From Vigna angularis (taxonomy: Eukaryota > Streptophyta > Magnoliopsida > Fabales > Fabaceae): a stretch of DNA of 64,000 nt. The stretch lies in contig NC_068976.1 of NCBI RefSeq assembly GCF_016808095.1, forward strand, positions 19,376,371-19,440,370, written 5' to 3'. Shown in pieces: positions 11,810-21,794 of the stretch. Below the pieces are notes generated by a model. That model saw nothing but the letters and a program-made list of their open reading frames with translations, searched no databases and was not told where the DNA came from. The position numbers and the translations under genes are program-made. Position 1 is the first letter of the stretch; every line of letters begins with the position of its first letter.

Positions 11810-13880
11810 TCACATATAATATTGATTAGAGAACTTACATCTCTTTACAGGGAGATTTTCTTTTTCAAATAAATCAGCAGAGGATGTATATGTGGAAATA
11901 GAAGTCTGAATATAACAAGCACGTTTTCTTTTGATCGTTTCAACTCTTTGTGGATGTTCATTTTCTTCAATTAAATGAGAAATAGCTTTCTCTCCTTGCA
12001 ATCCTTGTGATGTATACTTATCATCATCATCATCACTTAGGTCCACGATCTCCTTTTCCAATTTGAATTTTACCCCTGCATGTACAAAGATATGTGTTGA
12101 AACTTAACATTATTTTGTTAACATTACATACTTCAGGCAAAACCTAGGAGAATAAAGTAGTAGATTCTGGAATACAAGAAAAAAAATTGGATGTTGTCTC
12201 ATCATTTCTTGCAAAATACAGTCTCCGGCTCTTCAAGTAATTAACTAAGTATACTTTGATCAAATTCAGAGCAGATACATGTAATTTTTTTCTATGGATA
12301 AAAAAAAATGAGTTACCTTCTTTGCATGCTTTTGTTTGCTCTTTCTTTTGTTCTTATTGAAAGAAAAAATTATCAGGAGAAAGGAAAAAAACACAAGAGA
12401 TGACTTGCAGTTTAAAATTAGGACCCTCAAATATTATAGATGACCAACAAATCAAACCATGGGTTAAACATCTGAGGAAGACAACGGGAACAATGCTGTG
12501 TTTGCCTTGAGGATAAGAACGTAAAATACCTTAGGCTGGAAACAGGGGTAATTTGTCTACGTGGGGGTCCAATGAATGGTCTGACCTACCATTTGGATCA
12601 CTTGCTAACTGCCTTATCTTGCACTTGCAAGTGTAAACTTGGGCCATTAAGCCTCTGGTGAACTTATTTATGATATTGTTACTTCAACAACAAGACTGGA
12701 TGATGTGAGAACTGTATGTTCTTTAAATTTTGTCTACTAATAGTTGCAAACTGCGATGATTTTTTGAGTATTTGAATGTATTCTGGTTTAGGCTTCAATT
12801 AATCCAGTTTGAGCAAGAATTGCTTGCCTTACCACACCATTTCAATTAATTTACTAAAAGATGGTTTTCGCCAATAGCCATTTCCTTCTCTCAATAAATA
12901 TCATGGTTCAGGGTATAAAGAAATATGACTACAGTATATTAATCAATTCAAAGGAAATTATAATAATGTAAATATATAATAGATGTAAGAGATGAAAAAG
13001 AGAACAGAATTTCCATTTCCATACCTAATGCGCTTACAGCATCCTCCTGGTTCCCTTTTTTAGGAGACTGACCAGTGCCAGTATCAACAGAGTAATGAGT
13101 ATCTTCATTCCTTTGTAAGGAAACATGCTTCCCTGTGTCATTTTCAAGGTCGTGGTCACTAACATCCTTTTCAACTTTGACAGCGAAAAAAACTCCAAGA
13201 TTGGGCTCCACTTCAGTGTTCCTACAATCAGAGGGATCTTCACTCATCAAAGGCATAGTACTCTCTTCCAATTTCACATCACTGACACGGAGTTTACTAT
13301 ATCTTCTCTCCAAAGATTCAAATAATGTCTTAAGTTCCTGCTTTTCGTATGTCAATTTACCATTTTCATTCTTCAACCCTTCTATGACAGTCAAATTCTT
13401 CTTAACCGCTTCCTCCAATTCAATGTTCTTCGTGATAAGGACATCAAGAGCATTCTTGTCCCCAACCTTCTCCTCCTTCAACACACGGATCTTGTCCCTT
13501 AGTTCATCCACAGAATTGACATCATCTAACATTTTTTTCTCGAACTCCTTCAGCTCATACACTTCACGTTCTAAAGCAACGTTCTTTTTCCTTAACTCCT
13601 CAATAGCATGTTTTTCAACCAAGCCACCTGTTTTCACTTCCTTCAACAACTGCTCATAATTATCCTGGGCTCTCTTCCCCTTTTCACATTGCTCCTCTCT
13701 GATTTTCAGTCTCTCTTCGACTTCAATCCTCTTGAGCCTCTCCAACTCAATCTTCTCCCTGAGTGGCCCAATTTCCGCCCTAAATTTTGCTTCCCTCTTT
13801 ACCAACTCTTGCTCAATTTTGTCAAAATCCTCAATTTTATACGCAGTACGCAGCACAGTAACTAACTCGGATATGCTCAT
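11810..13880 (-). CDS. Coiled-coil family, copy B (N-terminally truncated)
   Basis: Exon 1 is 13880-13025 (donor GTATGG, phase 1) and exon 2 is 12075-11810 (acceptor TGCAG), giving about 373 residues. Exon 1 starts at MSISELVTVLRTAY. The 24 or so residues that precede this Met in paralogues (the PKTEPGSL-type leader) are missing because a deletion joins the leader to the codons just before MSISEL. The coiled coil, the SDDDDDKY acidic stretch, an IKRKRA basic patch and a Ser/Thr-rich segment are retained. It ends in QYYM then TGA. The unknown cellular role is presumably shared by the family. Whether the internal Met is used as a start is inference. Confidence 0.55.
12076..13024 (-). other. Intron of copy B, non-coding
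   Basis: GT-AG intron of about 0.95 kb between exons 1 and 2, alignable with the introns of copies C to F. It includes a degraded version of the exon-like segment best preserved in copy C (22620-22800). Confidence 0.6.
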
Positions 13881-14783
13881 TTCACCGTAAAGGACCCAGA
13901 TTTCTGGTGCAAGTAAACTGCTACGAAGAAATGGAATTTGAGCTACGGAAAGATAATTTGTTTTCAGATAAAAAAATTAAAGAATAAAGAAAATGTCATT
14001 TGAAACGTACCTGTTGTGTTTTGATGGTGCTGGTTTTGATTAGAAACAACAGATCTTAGTTAGCCAAGAAAAATAAACAAGAAGATGAAGTGAAAAAGGG
14101 CGGGAACGACGTATTGAATAAAAGACTGAATACGAAAAGTTTTCAACAAGTGAATTTGTAGTAGTTGACAAAGTTGAGTATATATTTCACAAAATTAAAT
14201 ATTAATTAAATACATTTTAATTTTTGACAGGCTTCTTCTATCCTACAATAATTATAATTAAAAAAAAAAGAATATTGGCAAGAATCTATCCTCAGATATA
14301 GGTATTTCAATAAGAAGAATTGAGAAAAAAAAGTCTTAAAAAAAATAAAAGAATTTCAAAATAATGGTTTCTATATAAATGATATATTTATTTTAAAATA
14401 ATAAAAATTATTTATAATAAATTTATTTATATTAAATTTTTTAATTTTAAAGCAATCAAATCTTATTCATTTTAAATCACTATCATTCATAAAATATCAA
14501 TTTCTAAATTTTTACAAAAATATAATCAATATCATTTTTTAAATTTTTACAAAGATATAAAAATATTTATTTCAATATCCTACAAGAAATTAATGAATTC
14601 AACCTAAAATATATAAAAAAAAATCAAGTAAATTAAAAAATAGTTTATCCAAACGAAAACAAAAAGTATACTTCAAACAAGTTTAAGTAAATTAATCGAA
14701 TTATTTAGTTACCTATATGTACCATTTTTTCCGCTAAACTAATATATTTTTCAGAAACTGAAATAATTTTATTATTTAAACTA

Positions 14784-14828
<45 letters not shown>

Positions 14829-15412
14829 AAAGATGAATAAGAGAACTTATCATTTTGTACTTATTATCTTAAATTTATATATGAATTATTTTTTAACTCA
14901 AATTTACATATGATTTCATTTATTAATAATGAATAGCCACCAATATTTTATAGATTAATTCTATAATAATAAACTAAGAAAAGTTTTAACATTTAAAAAT
15001 GGGAAAAAATAAATCATTACTGAAACTTCAATTTTTCTTAAATAAGAAAACAGAAAGTGCTGTCATTTTTCGTGTAACATATCTATGCATTCTTAATATT
15101 GAAACAAATCTGACAACTTATATTTATTAAGTAAGCAACAATTGAAAATTAAACTAAACGGATTTGAATAATTATCCACCTACTTCAGGAGTAACCTGCC
15201 TATAAAACAGAAAATTCAGCACAATGATTGTATCACAAAAACACATGAACACAACATATACTAAAGAAACATATTATAATGCTTCAAAACAGCTATACAT
15301 GTCTTAAAACATTTCCAAGTTCTATAATTTTACATTCCCCTTGTATGATTGATTGAAATTTTCAAATACTTCCCACAGAAAATTTTAAATACTGTGGTAT
15401 TCCCACACCTTT
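13881..15412. other. 5' leader, promoter region and AT-rich flank of copy B
   Basis: Near 13940 and 14010 this region holds the family's leader intron signals (acceptor TTTCCGTAG and donor GTACGT, minus strand). AT-rich DNA shared with the other units follows, including an (ATT)n run at about 14785-14825. No coding sequence is seen. Confidence 0.5.
14785..14825. repeat. (ATT)n microsatellite
   Basis: About 13 consecutive ATT units. The equivalent place in the other units lacks the long run, so this is a local expansion in unit B. Confidence 0.95.
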
Positions 15413-15599
15413 ACATAGCAAAAGTGACCACCAACCTTAATTGAGACCCTTAAATAATAATGTCGGTATTGGTTTTTACTAATTTTTTGAACACCTAATA
15501 CACTTTTAATGTTGTCCTAACTCATTCTGGTGCATCAAGGATAAAAATTACATCACATTGCAAGACTTAACATATTTTAATAATACTTTGAAGAAAATA

Positions 15600-16110
15600 C
15601 CTAACACTTTTATTAGATAAGCGTGTCGAAACCTATCTTCAATGTAACTAGACTTTAATATGACATTTACTACAATATGTTTTAATCAATAAATTAATTT
15701 TCTCACATACATGTTGCCACAAAAAAAAAAAAGACCTAACATCTTTATTGAGTAAACGTGCCAAAACTCATTTTTAATGTCACTAGACTTTAATCTGACA
15801 AGTACTACAATATGGTTTAATCAATAAATGAATTCTCTCACATGCATTCTGCCATAAAGAAAAGACATAACACCTTTATTGGGTAAGCGTGTCAAAACTG
15901 ATTTACAATGTCACTAGACTTTAATCTGACATGTACTACAATATGTTTTAATCAATAAATGAATCATCTCCCATGCATTATGCCACAAAGAAAAAACCTA
16001 ACATCTTTATTGGGTAACGGTGCCAAAACTCATCTTCAATGTCAACAGACCTTAATATGACATGTACTACAACCTAACACATTTAATTCTCTCACATGCA
16101 CTGAACCAGA
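15600..16110. repeat. About 131-bp tandem repeat, 3.5-4 copies
   Basis: Repeat starts recognised by (C/A)TAACA(T/C)CTTTATT fall near 15600, 15735, 15866 and 15997, spacing 131-135 bp. Each unit contains a CACTAGACTTTAAT-like box, TACTACAATATG and an AATCAATAAAT box. The array lies immediately 5' of the plus-strand ORF at 16195. It may be subterminal repeat DNA of the Mutator-like element, or its promoter region. Confidence 0.85.
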
Positions 16111-16194
16111 AAGACCACATTGAACTTCCACTATAAATAATAAGACCTTAATGGAAATACATCACAATCTTTTATTCCATAATACACCCGCCAA

Positions 16195-17168
16195 TTGCAA
16201 CCACTCCGAACACAACAACACGTACACTTCTTTCAGATGGAAAAGTTTGACATGAATGAAGAAGACAATTCAAATTCCTACCTCGCTACCTTATTTTCAA
16301 ATGGTGAAATGATTGAGTCTGAAGATGGTGTGCAGTTCCATTGTCAAAATCCAAAATTATTTCGCATTCCATACAATTGCATATTAGACCTCCTAAAGCA
16401 AAAAGTGTGCACAATTCTCAAATTACAAAACACGAAATCTATCAACAAGTTCTACTTTAGAAGACCCAGATTGAATGAAGAAGGATTCATTGTGTATGAT
16501 GCTCTTGAAATATCAATTGATGGTGACGTTGCACAAATGATTATTTGCATATTGAATAAAGAAGGATCCATTGTGTATGATGTTTCTGAAATATCAATTG
16601 ATGGTGATGTTGCACAAATGATTATTTGTAAGTTTAGTTTTCCTATTAACACGTTAACTGAGTTGTTTGTTACATTCACAAGATCCACTGAAGAAATATT
16701 TTCTCTTCGAAACCAAATTCCATCATCCTCTTCCACTACCCCAAATTGTATCTCGTATTCACCAACAATAGTTTATTATGGCAGACCTCTAAAAAGGGTA
16801 ACATCACAAATAGTCCATATGGTTACGATCTATACTTCAGATCAAGACAACCATGTGACCATGTCAATCCCGCACAATTACACCTTCAATAACCTTCTAA
16901 AAAGAATAACTAAAATAAAATAATACATTGTGGGGACCGCAAAATAGTAACTCAAATTGTCCACCTTTTCCCATCGAGAGTAGTTAATAAGAAACTCATC
17001 CATGGCACAGTTCAAATCAAATCGAATAATGACATCACACAAATGATCAACAGGTGGGAAAAAGTTCAACGTATATATTCATCTATGTATCGTCCTCACA
17101 CTTGGAAGTATATCGAATTGTTCATCCAAACAATAGACATATGTCCACCAACACCTAACGAAGAATGA
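16195..17168 (+). pseudogene. MuDR/MULE N-terminal-domain-like ORF, frameshifted
   Basis: A 242-codon frame runs from 16195 to 16923. Its early part (LFSNGEMIESEDGVQFHC, then the PYNCILDLLKQ region) resembles the PB1-like N-terminal domain carried by plant MuDR-type transposase genes. This family call is by eye. After the stop at 16921-16923 the same kind of protein resumes in another frame, with RVVNKKLIHGTVQIK, DITQMINRW and RPHTWKYIELFIQT, ending in TGA at 17166-17168. A frameshift near 16910-16935 is therefore likely. An internal 81-bp duplication (16471 and 16552) repeats VYD..EISIDGDVAQMIIC. No catalytic MURA domain follows. Confidence 0.45.
16471..16632 (+). repeat. 81-bp in-frame tandem duplication within the MuDR-like ORF
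   Basis: Units start at 16471 and 16552 (27 codons each) and are highly similar. Each contains TCAATTGATGGTGA and GCACAAATGATTATTTG. The duplication keeps the frame. Confidence 0.9.
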
Positions 17169-17985
17169 GAAGATATGAAACCTTGGAGTTATGTCGATTC
17201 CAAAGGGATATAAGATTTAGGTTATGAGTATTGTAATTTTTTTTATTTAATTTCATTTTCAATTATATCAATTATGTTATGTGTAAGATTTAGGACACAA
17301 ATATTGAATTTTTTTTTCATGAATTCCATTTTCAATTGTAAACTATGTTATGTATAAGATTTAGGACACCAAAATTGTAATTTGTTTTATTTAATACCAT
17401 TTTCAATTAGGTCACCATGTTATGCGTAAAATTTTCGCCTTTAGTAATGTAATTTGTTTTTTTTTAATTCCATTTTGAATTATGTCATGTGTAAATGGTT
17501 GCATTCAATAAACATATTTTCTATTTGGTTTTTTATTTTCAATTTCGTTATTAAAAATTATGTAAATACAAAATTATAAAACAACAATGAAATTAACAAA
17601 AAAGAAACTACGTACAAGTACAATGCCAACATTTATAGACTTCATAACTATTACAACTAATTATGTAAAGTTGGTTTACCCCTAAAATTTGTCTAATCTT
17701 AACAAATATTCATTTGAACATTCAATATCATTGACTTTAATTCATTTCAAAGCAGTAAACTCTCATACATATAACAACTCACATCCTCTCCATTAATATT
17801 TTAAGTAGGTAAAAATGCACACTGATCAACCCTCAAGCATATAAAAACTCACATCCTTTCCATTATTATGGTAAGCATGGAAAAATGGACCAAATTGTTT
17901 AATTAGCTAAATCAAGTGTCACAAATCAAAATATTACATAAGTCATAATCAACCAAAAGCATAGAAATAAAAATTGTTATCCACA
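17169..17985. other. Non-coding spacer with short near-repeats
   Basis: Between 17215 and 17450 a segment around AAGATTTAGG and ATTTCATTTTCAATTATAT recurs at about 60-bp spacing three or four times with drift. The rest, to 17985, is AT-rich with no supported gene. It is probably the shared 3' region of the two convergent genes. Confidence 0.5.
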
Positions 17986-19906
17986 TCAAGATGATTGTCT
18001 GCTCCGTACATGTCTACCTCCTTTGTTGTTGCCCTTTTGTTCTTTAACTAAGGCATGAGCGAGTTGTAATGCCTCGTTAGTACGATCATATGCTATAGTA
18101 CCCTCACTTACGTCACAATAAGAAATCATTGTTTGTAAGATTGTGACTATGCGTCTCAAATTACCCTGCATTCACAATGATAACAAAATTAATAATCATC
18201 GTTAAATAAACTTTAACACATAAATAATGAAGTAATACATACTAACACCTCAAATTCGGAAGGTGATTTACGACGAACTGACACATCATCTGGAATATGT
18301 CGTCGAAGTCGGGGTGCAAGAGTCATTCGATCCAAGTCAGCACCAGGAATCATGTACGGATGGGATACTCGTCTAAACCACTGCAGGTATCCCTCAACAC
18401 AATCATATGGAGATGACGTCGGTCTGACATGGGATATAACTTGCGGTCTAAAGTGCACCCAAATACCATCAATGGTCTCAATGTCAACCTTTGTAATAGC
18501 ATCTGGTGTCCGTGGGATGGGCTGCTCAAACTCAAACTGCCTCAATACGCGTTCAGGCAGATGTCGTTGAACCATGTCACCAAGTCTAATCCACCCAGAA
18601 AATAAAGCAATGACCAAAAACGGACGATTACCTCGATGAGACTCATATGGGGACCAGATCACCCCATCATATGTTAGTCTATCCAAATGTGCTCTCGCCT
18701 CTACTAGGCTACACCCATGTCTCCAGATCTCCCATCGTGTTGCACGAGGTTTGTCTTCAATATAAGATGACAGCACACGCCTCCTTCCCATATAAGGGAA
18801 ATGCTCATAAATCCAACTCTGCAAAAAAAAAATAAAAAAATTACACCTTGCACAACAACGAAAAACTTAAAAGAAATCAAACTGCAAAATATATGTCTAC
18901 CTGTAAAAGAGTCATATATCCAGCCATTTGTCTTGTCGTAGCAAGGCTGACATCTCCGAGCTGCTCATACAGGTAAGCAAGCGCAGCAACGCCCCAGGCG
19001 TATCTGCCACATCTATCCAACTCTCTGAACAACATCAAGTATGACACATGAATCAATGTGCCACTCTTATTTGGAAAAATACTGCATCCAACTAGATGTA
19101 ACAAGAATGCTCGTGCGGCACAGTCCCATCGTTGCTGCTCACAACACTCAGTATAAACACCTCTTAACCAGCTAAGCCTCACTTTCGGACCACGGGCTTC
19201 TGTCATCTCAGTTCCCGCCCTCTCGTAGTCCACACCCAAAAGGTCCATGAGAGCAGACTGAGCTTCTTCCCATTCTAAGTCCTTGACTGGACAAAATTCT
19301 CCCTCTATAGACAGGTGAAGGAGCGACGATACGTCATCGAGTGTAATGCTCATCTCACCCACTGGCAAATGGAAAGTGTTTGTCTCCAAATGCCATCTCT
19401 CAGCAAACGCCAACAACAAACCCTTGTCAACATAGTCGTACGAAATACCACAAAGAGGCAATAATCCAGAATTCAACACAATTTCTTCAATTGCCTCGTG
19501 ACATGCTCCAAATCTATTTAATTTCTTACCATGGGAGATCAGCTTGATCTCCCCTCGATCCTATACAAAAACAATTAATATAAAATTTATTTAAACAACC
19601 CATTACCAATTTAAATTCAAATATTGTATTAACCTCGTCCTGCCACAACGCATGTGCAACATGTCGCGCATAGTGAGTGAGCAGAGATGTATCATGTGGA
19701 CCTCCAGGAAATCCACAAACTTCCTTTTCACCAACATTCACATCCTCCCGCTCCTGAACATGATGTTGCTCTTCAATAACATTATGTTTCTCCTCATGAA
19801 TATCAGCTTCTTCCTGTCTTCTCCTAGCTGATGCAGTAAGTCTTCTATTTTCCCCTTGACAAGAATTTTTTCCTTGATAAGATGATGCACCTTGTGTTCT
19901 AGCCAT
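17986..19906 (-). CDS. Plant mobile domain (MAIN-like/PMD) protein
   Basis: Four exons, all phase 0 with GT-AG borders: 19906-19634, 19560-18901, 18818-18243 and 18175-17986 (the first base or two of exon 4 depend on the acceptor; about 18165 gives the best frame). Together they give about 562 residues. Exon 1 starts MARTQGASSYQ and is Gln/Glu-rich. Exon 2 contains HLPVGEMSITLDDVSSLLHL, the hallmark of the plant mobile domain, followed by RAFLLHLVGCSIFPNKSG and AYLYEQLGD. Exon 3 has WIYEHFP, GDMVQRHLPERVLRQFE and QP.P. In plants this domain occurs in MAIN/MAIL proteins and is repeatedly captured by Mutator-like and other transposons. The neighbouring MuDR-like ORF supports a transposon-borne copy. 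No internal stop is seen. Either a transposon passenger or a domesticated gene is possible. Confidence 0.75.
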
Positions 19907-20670
19907 ATCTATAAAAACACAATAATTTTCAAAAACAAAATAAAAATTAATACAAATTTAAAATAAATATTTGAAATAAAATAATCTTCATGAACATAAT
20001 CTTCAAAAACAACAAAATAAATAAATAATATCATAAACTAATACAAATTTAAAATTAAAAATTATTTCAAATTTATTCAACGAGTTTTGAAAATCGTTAC
20101 CCTAAAGGCCTCAATGGTTTTCAAAACCCATTGAAGCCCAACCAGTTTTTCATATCAATGCATAGGCCAAACAAACATCATTCAAAGTCTATAACTATGC
20201 AAATGTAAACAAAAACAAAAACGTAAACAAGTACCTTAGCTTTCCTTCCTTCTTTGAAAGAGTGTTTGTGATGCAAAGGGTGTTGTGGTGGTATGTGGTC
20301 CTATGAAACTTGTGGTGGTGGAGTGGCACGAAGAAAAGAACAAGAATGGAGATGAGAAGAAGAACAAAGGAGAGGGGGCAATGACTAGGTTAGAGAAAGA
20401 ACAACGAGAGAAAAAGTGAAGAGGGTTTTAAAGTAAAAAGTGAAAAAAAAAATTACCTAGGTTAAAAGCCAAAATCCATTCAGAATTTGTCTCTGCCAAA
20501 CGAATTCCAAGTTTTGCTTTTATTAAAAACACCTCATGACACTAAGAATTCGGTTTTCAGGAAACCGAGTTCTGAACATAATAAAAACCGCGCTATATTT
20601 GTAAACATAATACAGTGTGCCATTTCTGAAATTAAAAACGCTTTTTGTGTCATCAATGAAAAAAAATCTA
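19907..20670. other. 5' flank of the PMD gene
   Basis: An A/T-rich leader and a purine-rich stretch (20270-20440) lie before the PMD start. It includes an imperfect hairpin at 20546-20572 (arms GAATTCGGTTTTC and GGAAACCGAGTTC). I see no gene. Array homology resumes at about 20671. Confidence 0.45.
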
Positions 20671-20739
20671 AGGTTTTTCTATGAGAGAGAACAATATAAG
20701 TTGTTCTTGTTTTTTTATTTTTTATTTTTTAAAATTCAT

Positions 20740-21190
20740 TCTTGGGTGCCACACCATAGAGAAAAGAAAGTTAACAATCAAAAGGATCCGGGGTTCAGAA
20801 GGGGGTTAAAGACAGTGAAGATGGTGAATTGATCATTCCAAATACTCCCCTACGTGTGTTGAAAGCTGATCCTGACCTTGTTGAGGAACATCAGGGAGGT
20901 ATACATACATTGACTTTATCTTATTATCCTTTTTACTTGTATTTTATTATCCTTTTTGTTGTGAAGATCATATGCTTACTGCTGTTATATATTGACTTTT
21001 GACATTCATATATGATATACCAGTATGCCTTAGAAAAAAGGATTAGCAGGTATGGTGACAGCAGCTGACAAAACTAACGCGCAAGTGTTACCCTGACAAG
21101 TTTTTTGCAAATGCTAAATCAACTGATGATTATGATAGTTGGATTTTTAATGTTAGGATACTCTACTCTCTTGGCTCTAGCAGTTCCTAA
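20740..21190 (+). pseudogene. Exon fragments of an unidentified host gene (unit C)
   Basis: One exon-like block reads ELIIPNTPLRVLKADPDLV then EEHQG, ending at a GGTATAC donor-like site near 20900. After about 120 bases a second block begins at a CCAG-like acceptor near 21022, reading YALEKRISRYGDSS. It continues in a shifted frame as CYPDKFFANAKSTDDYDSW and FNVRILYSLG, then a stop. The phrases look like a real plant protein, but I cannot name it. The frameshift after RYGDSS is present in every copy (28.4, 35.9 and 43.5 kb), so it was broken before the array amplified. Confidence 0.5.
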
Positions 21191-21794
21191 GTTCCTACAG
21201 GGTTGGTCATTGCATACACACACACACTCTCTCTTTCTCTCGGTTGTAGTAGTTCCTAAGTTTCTATAGTTGATAGATGTGTTAGTAAAATCACTAGAGA
21301 AATCAAATTCAATCTAACGGCCAATCCAAAGTCGCAACAACTATATAAGCAGTAACATATATAACATGCCAAACATTTAAGAATATTAACTGTAATTTAA
21401 ATCAACCAAGAATATGTTGAGAAAAAAAGAATTATTTTTGCACTAAATGAAAGAAAGAGAAAAATACCTTAACAGAGGAAAAATATACAATTAATCTTAC
21501 CTACATCTTCAAACACTAACAGAATAAGATGAGAAAGAAATAAACAAATCCTAATAGAGGAAAAAGAAGTGAAATAGAGGGAGATATATGATAATGGAAT
21601 AAACTTTTTACTAAAATTTTACAACATGTTGGTCTGAGTTACACTGAACTTGTATCCTTCAAACAAAGTCTCAAATCTGAGCTTTGAAGATGAAAACAAA
21701 AAAAAGATAAAAATTGGATTAGGACAGAACTCTACTTCAGATTTTCCAACAAATAATAGTCATTGAGCAAAGTCACTTCGTTCCAATTTCATAA

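Larger units (their letters stand above)
11205..15412. repeat. Partial array unit (unit B)
   Basis: Homology to the later units begins near 11205 (matching about 21156 in the next unit). It runs through the coiled-coil gene and its 5' AT-rich flank, and ends near 15412 inside a remnant of the En/Spm-like last exon. Just before that end, an internal deletion joins about 15390 directly to the remnant. Beyond 15412 the sequence switches to the Mutator-like block. The start of the next unit follows only at about 20671, so the rest of unit B was lost. Confidence 0.7.

Noticed and set aside
13135..13659. Long plus-strand frames opposite the coiled-coil exons (also 23293-23817 and 38416-38922)
   Set aside because: Antisense shadows of Glu/Lys-rich coding sequence, giving Ser/Phe-rich frames. 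They recur only because the genes recur.
15413..20670. Complete Mutator element with terminal inverted repeats
   Set aside because: I compared both edges of the block and found no matching inverted ends or target duplication, so only a Mutator-like or PMD block is claimed.
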